In this document: positions 36,248 through 44,172 of the stretch, in pieces | How the letters are laid out: each line of letters begins with the position of its first letter | How positions within the stretch are numbered: the first letter of the stretch is position 1 | NCBI GenBank assembly: GCA_947174635.1 | Contig: CAMWJS010000006.1 | Span: 1-64,000 of the forward strand | DNA: 64,000 nt | From: an uncultured Muribaculaceae bacterium | GTDB lineage: Bacteria > Bacteroidota > Bacteroidia > Bacteroidales > Muribaculaceae | Direction: 5' to 3' | Program-made: the position numbers and the translations under genes | The notes under the pieces: model-generated | The model's input: only the letters and a program-made list of their open reading frames with translations | What the model was told of the DNA's origin: nothing | The model's database searches: none

Positions 36248-38482
36248 ATGAAGCCAACTGACAGAAAGAAAGCCATGAAGTCAAGTGTCGCGTCATTGCT
36301 GCTGTCGGCCTTCGTGGCCGGTAGTGCCTTTGCCGCAAGGACACCGGTAGATTATGTAAACCCGTATATCGGCAATATCAGCCATCTGCTGATGCCGACA
36401 TTCCCCACCGTGCACCTGCCCAACGGCATGATGAGGGTGTATCCGGTGCGGGGCGCATATACCGAGAGCCGTGTCAACGGACTGCCGCTGATTATAATAA
36501 ATCACCGCGAGTGTCTCGCTTTCAATCTGTCGGCCACGCAGAGCCTCGGACGGGGCGATGGGGTGCCGTATTCCGTTGTCACCGACTACGACAACGAGGA
36601 GATAACCCCTTACTATTACGCCACTGATATCGATAACCAGAATATACGTGCGGAATATGCGCCGTCGCTCCATTCCGCCGTTTACCGCCTGTCGCCCGAT
36701 AGGGAGAAAGGTGACATGACGCTTGTGCTCAATGCCCGCAACGGCGAGATGGAAATCGACGGCCGCAGCATGAGCGGTTTCCAGTATACCTGGGGCGGAA
36801 TAAAAATCTACATATATGCCGAAACGGACCGCGAGCCTGTGGCAGCCGGAGTGCTGTCGGAAGGAAAGATGTCTGACCGCACGGCGGGGAGCGGCGACGA
36901 GGCGTGCGCCGTGATGACATTTGACGCCACGGCTCCAGTGGTGATGCGCTACGGAGTATCGTATATCGACGCTGAGCAGGCGCGCAGAAACATGGAGACT
37001 GAGGTGGGCGGACTGAGCTTCGACACGGTGAAGAAGCATGGTCGCAAGGCATGGAACGACGAGCTCGGCAAAATCATTGTCGAGGGTGGCACGGACGCTG
37101 ACAAAGAGGTGTTCTACACGTCGCTCTACCGCTGCTACGAGCGCCCTGTCGACCTGGCGGAATACGGCCGCTACTTCAATCCGGCCGACCGCAAGGTGCA
37201 TGATGGCGACCATCATTACACCGACGACTGGCTCTGGGACACCTATCGTGCCACGCATCCGCTGCGCATTCTCCTGTCGGAAAGTCAGGAGGCCGATATG
37301 ATAAACTCCCTCATCGACTACGCCGGGCACTCGCCCCAGCAGTGGCTGCCGACATTTCCGGCAGTCAGCGGTGACTCCCACCGTATGAACTGCAACCACG
37401 GCGTGGCGGTGATAGCCGACGCTATGGTGAAAGGTGTCGAAGGAATAGATTATGCCGACGGATACCGTTACGGCAAATCGGCGGTGGAGGATAAGACGCT
37501 CGCTCCGTGGCGCAACGGCAAAGCGGGCTATCTCAACCGTTTTTATCGCGAACACGGGTATATCCCCGCGCTGCATCCCGGCGAGAGTGAGTATCTTGAC
37601 GAGGTCGACGGCTGGGAGAAACGTCAGGCGGTGGCCGTGACGCTCGGCACTGCCTACGACGACTGGTGCCTGTCGGTCATTGCCGACAGACTGGGTCTGG
37701 ATGACGATGCGGCATATTATGCCGCGCGGTCGAAGAACTACCGCAATCTGTTCAATCCGGCAACATCGTTCTTCCACCCGAAGGACAGCGCCGGCAATTT
37801 TATCGAGCCGTTCGACTATAAGTTTTCGGGTGGCATCGGCGCGCGCGACTATTACGATGAAAACAATGGCTGGACCTACCGATGGGACTGCCAGCACGAC
37901 ATACCGGGCCTGATAGAGCTGATGGGGGGCGACAGTAAGTTCGTCGCCAACCTTGACGACACGTTCAACGAGTGGCTCGGAAAAAACAAATATGAATTCT
38001 ACAGCGTTCTGCCCGACCAGACAGGCAATGTGGGGCAGTTCACGATGGGCAACGAGCCGTCGATGCACATACCCTACCTCTACAACTATGCCGGAGAGCC
38101 GTGGCGCACGCAGCGCCGGGTGCGCCAGCTGGTGCGCCAGTGGTTCCGTCCCGACGTGATGGGTATGCCGGGCGATGAGGATGGCGGCGGACTGTCATCG
38201 TTCGTGGTGTTCTCGATGATGGGATTTTATCCGGTGACGCCGGGATCGGGAATGTACAGCGTCGGCACTCCGTTTTTCAGCAAGGTGCGTCTGCGCATGG
38301 AGAACGGCAAGGAGCTTGTGATTGAGGCTCCGGGAGCTTCGGACGACTGCAAATATATCGCAGACGCCACTATCGACGGCAAGACGCTCGACAAGCCCTG
38401 GTTCTCGCACGACGAAATCAGAAACGGAGCGAAAATAAAATTCAGGATGACCGGCCGCCATACCGGATGGGGCGGCAGATAA
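36248..38482 (+). CDS. GH92 alpha-mannosidase family protein
   Basis: The 744-residue product contains a signal peptide that really begins at MKSSVASLLLSAFVAGSAFA; an ATG at 36275 is therefore an alternative start. GH92 signatures are present: DYVNPYIGN, TDDWLWDTYRATHPL, WDCQHDIPGL, GNEPSMHIPYLYNYAG and canonical GDEDGGGLSSFVVFSMMGFYPV near residue 641. It is only distantly similar to the GH92 at 23787-26012, so the two may attack different mannosides. It starts a new plus-strand gene set and is followed 23 bp later by a GH30 gene. Confidence 0.93.
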   Translation: MKPTDRKKAMKSSVASLLLSAFVAGSAFAARTPVDYVNPYIGNISHLLMPTFPTVHLPNGMMRVYPVRGAYTESRVNGLPLIIINHRECLAFNLSATQSLGRGDGVPYSVVTDYDNEEITPYYYATDIDNQNIRAEYAPSLHSAVYRLSPDREKGDMTLVLNARNGEMEIDGRSMSGFQYTWGGIKIYIYAETDREPVAAGVLSEGKMSDRTAGSGDEACAVMTFDATAPVVMRYGVSYIDAEQARRNMETEVGGLSFDTVKKHGRKAWNDELGKIIVEGGTDADKEVFYTSLYRCYERPVDLAEYGRYFNPADRKVHDGDHHYTDDWLWDTYRATHPLRILLSESQEADMINSLIDYAGHSPQQWLPTFPAVSGDSHRMNCNHGVAVIADAMVKGVEGIDYADGYRYGKSAVEDKTLAPWRNGKAGYLNRFYREHGYIPALHPGESEYLDEVDGWEKRQAVAVTLGTAYDDWCLSVIADRLGLDDDAAYYAARSKNYRNLFNPATSFFHPKDSAGNFIEPFDYKFSGGIGARDYYDENNGWTYRWDCQHDIPGLIELMGGDSKFVANLDDTFNEWLGKNKYEFYSVLPDQTGNVGQFTMGNEPSMHIPYLYNYAGEPWRTQRRVRQLVRQWFRPDVMGMPGDEDGGGLSSFVVFSMMGFYPVTPGSGMYSVGTPFFSKVRLRMENGKELVIEAPGASDDCKYIADATIDGKTLDKPWFSHDEIRNGAKIKFRMTGRHTGWGGR

Positions 38483-38505
38483 GAAAGGAAAAAAGAGAAT
38501 TTGCT

Positions 38506-39930
38506 ATGATAAGAATCAATGGAAAAGTTATAGCGCTGTCAATGATGGCAGCGGCGCTGACAGCAGGCGCGACCGACATAAAAATGATAACTTCGACCCC
38601 TGAAAGTCAATGGTCGGATGGTGGCGAAGTGGTGATAACTCCCTACGACAATACCGTGCCCGACGATGTGATGGTGACGCGCTATGCGGCGCAGACGATG
38701 CACGGGTTCGGCGGCTGCTTCAACGAGCTTGGCGGGAAAGCGCTCAAGGCTCTGGGCAAGGAGGAGCGCGCGCGTGTGCTCGAAATGCTGTTTGACAAGG
38801 AGGCGGGACTTAACTTCAGTGTGTGCCGCACGCCGGTAGGAGCCAATGATTTTGCCACGGAATGGTACAGTTACGACGAGACTCCGGGCGATTTCGAACT
38901 GAAGAAGTTCTCGGTCAAACATGATAGGAAATATCTGATACCGTATATCAAATGGGCGCTTGAGGTCAATCCGTCGCTGCGTATATGGGCATCGCCCTGG
39001 AGCGCTCCGCAGTGGATGAAGACCAACGGCCACTATTCCAACCGTGCGGCCGACATCAACGGTCTCGATCCGAAAAAAGAGGTGCCGGCAGGCAACGACC
39101 AGATGATACTCGAACCGGAGTATCTTACCGCCTACAGCAAGTATCTGTCGCGCTATGTGACGGAATACAGGAAGGAGGGTATCGACATCTTCATGCTCCA
39201 GTTCCAGAACGAGCCGTATACGTTCAATATATGGCCCAACTGTTCATGGACTCCCGGGGGTATGACAACGTTCATCGGCAGCTATCTCGGCCCGGAATTC
39301 GAGGCGACTCACCCCGAAGTGGAGCTCTGGCTGGGAACACTCAACACCGACCGGTTCGACCATGTGGAGACGATGCTCGGCGATGATGCCGTGGCCCGGT
39401 ATATCAAAGGCGTGGGCGTGCAGTGGGAAGGAAAGGATATTGTTGACAAAATCTTCAGGAAATATCCCGGTCTCCCCATCATACAGACCGAGAACGAATG
39501 CGGCGACGGCAGCAATGACTGGGCGGCCGCCGAGCATACCTACGGGCTTATGAAGAAATATATCGGTGACGGAGCGGGTCTTTACATGTATTTCAACATG
39601 GTGCTCGACCAGGACTGCATGAGTTCGTGGGGCTGGAAACAGAACACCATGGTAGTGGTGGACACAAAGAGCAAAAAGGCTGTCTTCACTCCCGAATACT
39701 ATGTGATGAAGCATTTCAGCCGCTATGTGCAGCCCGGAGCCAAACGGCTTATCACGATGGGTACGGACGAAAATCTGCTTGCATTCGAGAACAGTGACGG
39801 CTCGCGTGTGGTCGTGGTTTACAATCCCGAGGAGCAGACCCGCAATATGTCGGTGTCGCTCGGCTGCGACGAGGTGATGAAGCTCTCGCTTAAGCCCAGG
39901 TCGTTCAACACGCTGCTTATAACCGACTGA
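38506..39930 (+). CDS. GH30 glycosidase, first of a tandem pair
   Basis: The start at 38506 (MIRINGKVIALSMMAAALTAGA) follows an AAAGGAAAAA ribosome-binding region and gives a signal peptide; 474 residues. The GH30 barrel has acid/base Glu236 in FQNEPY and nucleophile Glu329 in QTENECG, with WASPWSAPQWMKTN upstream. Members of this group are beta-1,6-glucanases, beta-1,6-galactanases or glucosylceramidases. It shares the general sequence plan of the next gene and is a likely ancient tandem duplicate. Confidence 0.88.
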   Translation: MIRINGKVIALSMMAAALTAGATDIKMITSTPESQWSDGGEVVITPYDNTVPDDVMVTRYAAQTMHGFGGCFNELGGKALKALGKEERARVLEMLFDKEAGLNFSVCRTPVGANDFATEWYSYDETPGDFELKKFSVKHDRKYLIPYIKWALEVNPSLRIWASPWSAPQWMKTNGHYSNRAADINGLDPKKEVPAGNDQMILEPEYLTAYSKYLSRYVTEYRKEGIDIFMLQFQNEPYTFNIWPNCSWTPGGMTTFIGSYLGPEFEATHPEVELWLGTLNTDRFDHVETMLGDDAVARYIKGVGVQWEGKDIVDKIFRKYPGLPIIQTENECGDGSNDWAAAEHTYGLMKKYIGDGAGLYMYFNMVLDQDCMSSWGWKQNTMVVVDTKSKKAVFTPEYYVMKHFSRYVQPGAKRLITMGTDENLLAFENSDGSRVVVVYNPEEQTRNMSVSLGCDEVMKLSLKPRSFNTLLITD

Positions 39931-39982
39931 TAGACTTTGAAATGGCAAAAGATGAATTATTGGTGAAATTGCTTTCGGCCTA

Positions 39983-40013
39983 TTGTGAAAAAGTGCGTTT
40001 TTTTATAATTTTG
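39983..40013 (+). promoter_or_regulatory. Promoter of the second GH30 gene
   Basis: TTG (39983-39985) and TAATTTTG (40006-40013) are separated by exactly 20 nt, a full match to the Bacteroidetes consensus. The leader would be about 40 nt. It allows GH30 and GH3 to be expressed apart from the upstream genes. Confidence 0.65.
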
Positions 40014-40059
40014 CCGCCGAAAACAAACCAACATTATTCATTTTAAATTTATTATTACC

Positions 40060-41478
40060 ATGATTAAATTAAAGGCAGCCGCCGCAGCATTGATGGTCTG
40101 CGGTATGGCGAGCGCGCAGAAGGTGGAAATGTACACATCGACCGACGCCGCTCCATGGCAACAGGTGAAGAACATCAAATGGAGCGACAAGGCTCCCGCA
40201 GCAGGTGCGACAGTAGTAGACCTGGCCGGAGAGGAGGCTCAGACCATCGACGGCATCGGCGGCACATTCAACGAAATCGGCTGGGATATGCTCTGCTATC
40301 TTACCCCCGAAGCACGTCAGGAAATTCTTAACGACCTTTTCAGCAAGGATGGCGCGAAGTTCAGCTATTGCCGCATGCCTATCGGGGCAAGTGACTACGG
40401 CATGAATTTCTATTCGCTCAACGATGTGGCCGATGACTTCGACATGCGCAATTTCTCTATAGCCCGTGACCGTCACATACTTCTGCGCTATATCAAGGAA
40501 GCTAAGAAAATAAACCCGGAGCTGAAGATGTGGGCGTCGCCCTGGAGTCCTCCCGCATGGATGAAGACCAACAACAGCTATGCGAGCGGATTTGACTGGA
40601 ACAATCCGAGCTACAACGGTCTGCAGATGGAGCGTCAGATAGAGCTCCCGTGCACCGGCTTCAAGATGCAGAACGGCTACCTTAAGGCCTACGCCCTGTA
40701 TCTTGCCAAATTCTGTCAGGCCTACGACGCCGAGGGTGTGCATATCGAGAATATCAACATACAGAACGAGCCCTGCTCCAACCATACATTCCCGAGCTGT
40801 CCGTGGCGTCCGGAAGATATGGCGTATTTCGTAGGCCGCTTCCTCGGCCCGCGTTTCGAGCAGGACGGTATCGACACTGAAATCATATTCGGCACAATCA
40901 ATAATCTCAATCCTGACTTTACGCGCAAAGCCCTGGGTGACCCCGAAGCAGCCAAATACATAAAGGGGGTCGGCTACCAGTGGGATGGTAAAGGCTCTAT
41001 CCCTGTCATCAGCAAGGAGTATCCCGACCTGAAGATGATGCACACCGAAGCCGAGTGCGGCAACGGCAGCAACGACTGGGCCGCCGCTGAAAACACATGG
41101 TGGCAGATCAGCCATTACCTGCGCAACGGCGCCCGAAACTTCACCTACTGGAACATGGTGCTCGACGACACCGGCGTCAGCCCGTGGGGATGGAAGCAGA
41201 ACGCCCTTATCTCGGTCAATCCGAAGACTCAGGAGGTAGAGTACCATCCCGAATACTATCTGATGAAGCATCTCAGCCATTTCATAGAGCCGGGTGCGCG
41301 CCGCATAGTGGCGGATGGCGCTGACGGCGACCTGCTCACGTTCGTCAATCCCGATGGCAGGGAGGTGGTTGTGGCGGCAAATCTTCAGGACTCCCCCAGA
41401 GAGGTAGTGCTTCGCAAGGGTGACAGATACCTCACTCTGACACTTCCGCCGAAATCATTCAATACGTTATATATTTAA
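40060..41478 (+). CDS. GH30 glycosidase, second of a tandem pair
   Basis: The 472-residue protein has a short signal peptide (MIKLKAAAAALMVCGMASA). Acid/base Glu237 lies in IQNEPCS and nucleophile Glu330 in HTEAECG, with WASPWSPPAWMKTN preceding. It resembles the upstream GH30 over its length, including YIKGVG.QW and the .NGSNDWAAAE stretch. A beta-1,6-glucanase or galactanase activity is likely; the subfamily is not resolved. The GH3 gene starts only 8 bp downstream, so the pair is co-transcribed. Confidence 0.9.
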   Translation: MIKLKAAAAALMVCGMASAQKVEMYTSTDAAPWQQVKNIKWSDKAPAAGATVVDLAGEEAQTIDGIGGTFNEIGWDMLCYLTPEARQEILNDLFSKDGAKFSYCRMPIGASDYGMNFYSLNDVADDFDMRNFSIARDRHILLRYIKEAKKINPELKMWASPWSPPAWMKTNNSYASGFDWNNPSYNGLQMERQIELPCTGFKMQNGYLKAYALYLAKFCQAYDAEGVHIENINIQNEPCSNHTFPSCPWRPEDMAYFVGRFLGPRFEQDGIDTEIIFGTINNLNPDFTRKALGDPEAAKYIKGVGYQWDGKGSIPVISKEYPDLKMMHTEAECGNGSNDWAAAENTWWQISHYLRNGARNFTYWNMVLDDTGVSPWGWKQNALISVNPKTQEVEYHPEYYLMKHLSHFIEPGARRIVADGADGDLLTFVNPDGREVVVAANLQDSPREVVLRKGDRYLTLTLPPKSFNTLYI

Positions 41479-41486
41479 TACCACAG

Positions 41487-44054
41487 ATGAAAATACAGAA
41501 GTTCATTTTGGCCGGGCTTTTATGTCTGGCAGGAGCGACCTTTGCCTTCGCGCAGGGACGCGAGGTCTACAAAGACCCCAACGCGCCGATTCCGGAGCGT
41601 GTCAAGGATCTGCTTTCGCGGCTTACGCTTGAGGAGAAAGTATCGCTTATGATACACAACTCGCCGGGCATACCGCGGCTTGGCATAGACAAGTTCTATC
41701 ACGGCAACGAGGCACTGCACGGAGTGGTGCGTCCGGGCAAGTTCACCGTGTTTCCCCAGGCTATCGGTATGGCCGCCACGTGGAACCCCGCTCTGATAGG
41801 GCAGATGTCGACAGCCATCTCCGACGAGGCGCGCGGCAAGTGGAACGCTCTGGAGCTTGGCAAGAAGCAGCACGACGGCTCAAGTGACCTTCTGACATTC
41901 TGGTCGCCCACGGTCAATATGGCGCGCGACCCGCGCTGGGGGCGCACTCCAGAGACCTACGGCGAGGACCCTTATCTGACAGGCCGCATCGGCACCGAGT
42001 TCGTCAAGGGATTGCAGGGCGACCATCCCCGTTACCTCAAGGCTGTGGCCACGCCGAAGCATTTCGCGGCCAACAACGAGGAGCATAACCGCGCGTCGTG
42101 CAACGCCGTGATTTCGGAGCGCGACCTGCGCGAATACTATCTGCCGTCGTTCGAACGCTGCATACGCGAGGGCAAGGCGCAGTCAATCATGACCGCCTAC
42201 AATGCCGTAAACGGTGTGCCCTGCACCGTCAACCACTATCTGATACAGAAAGTGCTGCGCGGCGACTGGGGTTTCCAGGGATATGTGGTGACCGACTGCA
42301 GCGCCCCGGCGTGGATGGTGACCCAGCACAAGTTCGTGCGCGACTATGAGACAGCCGCCGTGCTGATGATGAAAGCGGGCAATGACATAGAGTGTGCCGA
42401 CAATGTCTACACTCAGCCGCTGCTCAATGCCTACAGGGATTATCGCGTGACCGACGCCGAGATTGACTCTGTGGCTTACCGGATATTGCGCGGCCGCATG
42501 TTGCTCGGCCTTTTCGACGACCCCGGGCTAAACCCCTACAACAGCATTTCGCCCGACAAGGTGGGATGCAAGGAGCATCAGGAGCTCGCACTTGAGGTGG
42601 CCCGTCAGAGTCTTGTGCTTCTCAAAAATGACAAAAACACTCTTCCGATCAATCCCAAGAAGGTTAAGAAGATTGCTGTGGTGGGACTCAATGCCGACCG
42701 TTGCGAATTTGGCGACTATAGCGGTACGCCGGTCAATGAGCCTGTATCGGTGCTCAAGGGCATCAGAAACCATGTCGGCGACAAGGTGGAGATAATACAT
42801 GCGCCGTGGGTGTCGCTTGCCACGGGATATGAGCCGATTTCAAAAGATTTCTTCCCCGGCGGACTCAAAGCCGAGTATTACAGAAATGCCAATCTGCAGG
42901 GTGAACCCGCAGTGGTGCGTACCGATGAGGAAATATACTATGACCCTTCGTGCCAGCCGCCGGATCCGGCCTGGTCGCAGCCGATGTCGGTAAGATGGAC
43001 AGGCAAGCTGCGCCCCACTGTAAGCGGCGACTATGTGCTGTCGATGAAGTCGGACGACGGTTGCCGTGTGTGGCTCGACGGCAAGAAGCTGATCGACTCG
43101 TGGGTGGAGCGTCCGGCAACCAATGACGATGTTACTGTCAATCTCAAGGCCGGCCGGAGCTATGACCTCAAAGTGGAATATTTCGACGGTGGCGGCGACT
43201 GCTTCGCCCGTATGTTCTGGCGTGCTCCTATCCTCGACAGCGTGAACCGCATCGAGCTTTACGGCGATGCCGGCAAGGCTGCCGCTGAGGCCGATATGAC
43301 TATCGCGGTGATGGGTATCGACAAATCAATCGAACGCGAAGGCCAGGACCGCTATACACTCGAACTCCCCGCCGACCAGCAGGAATTCATAAAGGAGATA
43401 TACAAAATCAATCCCAACACGGTGGTGGTGATGGTGGCCGGAAGCTCGCTCGCCATCAACTGGATGGATGAGAATATCCCCGCGATACTCTATGCGTGGT
43501 ATCCCGGCGAGCAGGGAGGAAATGCAGTGGCCGAGGCGCTGTTCGGCGAATACAACCCCGGCGGACGTCTGCCTCTGACATTCTACAGCTCGATGGACGA
43601 TCTGCCCGCATTCGACGACTATTCGCTCACCAACGGTCCGGGCCGCACCTATCAGTATTTCACCGGCAAGCCGCTCTATGAGTTCGGCTACGGACTGAGC
43701 TATACCAAGTTCAGATACAGCAACCTTAAGATTGACACTACGGCCGACGGCGTTGACGTAAGTTTCAAGGTGAGCAACACCGGCAAGCGCGACGGCGACG
43801 AGGTGGCTCAGGTGTATGTCAAGTATCCCGACACGGGCACTTACATGCCCATCAAGCAGCTCCGCGGATTTGAACGCATCAGCCTGCCGCGCGGCAAGTC
43901 GGAGACCGTGACTGTCAAAATCCCTTATGCCGAACTTCGCTACTGGGATGAGAAGGAGCACAGGTTTGTGACCCCGCAGGGACGCTATGAAATCTATGTC
44001 GGAGCGTCGTCGGATGATATCCGTCTGCGCGGCGAAGCTGAGGTGAAACTGTAA
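41487..44054 (+). CDS. GH3 beta-glucosidase-type enzyme with PA14 insertion
   Basis: The 855-residue secreted enzyme has a signal peptide (MKIQKFILAGLLCLAGATFAFA). The GH3 barrel (about 25-360) contains nucleophile Asp270 in VVTDCSAP and the KHFAANNEE motif. A PA14 domain (about 456-590, KAEYYRN...WTGKLRPTVSGDY) interrupts the second domain, followed by the rest of the alpha/beta sandwich (VMGIDKSIEREGQDR) and a C-terminal Fn3-like domain (about 745-855). PA14 in GH3 shapes substrate binding. With the GH30 pair it would release terminal sugar from beta-linked oligosaccharides. Confidence 0.93.
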   Translation: MKIQKFILAGLLCLAGATFAFAQGREVYKDPNAPIPERVKDLLSRLTLEEKVSLMIHNSPGIPRLGIDKFYHGNEALHGVVRPGKFTVFPQAIGMAATWNPALIGQMSTAISDEARGKWNALELGKKQHDGSSDLLTFWSPTVNMARDPRWGRTPETYGEDPYLTGRIGTEFVKGLQGDHPRYLKAVATPKHFAANNEEHNRASCNAVISERDLREYYLPSFERCIREGKAQSIMTAYNAVNGVPCTVNHYLIQKVLRGDWGFQGYVVTDCSAPAWMVTQHKFVRDYETAAVLMMKAGNDIECADNVYTQPLLNAYRDYRVTDAEIDSVAYRILRGRMLLGLFDDPGLNPYNSISPDKVGCKEHQELALEVARQSLVLLKNDKNTLPINPKKVKKIAVVGLNADRCEFGDYSGTPVNEPVSVLKGIRNHVGDKVEIIHAPWVSLATGYEPISKDFFPGGLKAEYYRNANLQGEPAVVRTDEEIYYDPSCQPPDPAWSQPMSVRWTGKLRPTVSGDYVLSMKSDDGCRVWLDGKKLIDSWVERPATNDDVTVNLKAGRSYDLKVEYFDGGGDCFARMFWRAPILDSVNRIELYGDAGKAAAEADMTIAVMGIDKSIEREGQDRYTLELPADQQEFIKEIYKINPNTVVVMVAGSSLAINWMDENIPAILYAWYPGEQGGNAVAEALFGEYNPGGRLPLTFYSSMDDLPAFDDYSLTNGPGRTYQYFTGKPLYEFGYGLSYTKFRYSNLKIDTTADGVDVSFKVSNTGKRDGDEVAQVYVKYPDTGTYMPIKQLRGFERISLPRGKSETVTVKIPYAELRYWDEKEHRFVTPQGRYEIYVGASSDDIRLRGEAEVKL

Positions 44055-44084
44055 TGTGAAACATAAACAAGTGTAATCAAATCA

Positions 44085-44147
44085 GGGTGTTGCAGGACTC
44101 CCAATTTGCAGCAACTTTTGACAGCTAATTATAGTTTTGCAACACCC
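44085..44147. repeat. Short 63-bp relative of the GGGTGTTGCA palindrome
   Basis: The termini GGGTGTTGCA (44085-44094) and TGCAACACCC (44138-44147) match the ends of the 138-bp element, but the hairpin core is missing. The inside is instead the inverted counterpart of the bracket sequence found at about 2766-2809 and 3363-3403 (AATTTGCAGCAACTTTTGAC here). It lies 25 bp before the CotH gene start. Confidence 0.75.
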
Positions 44148-44172
44148 CCAAAAATTAATACCAGATAATACC

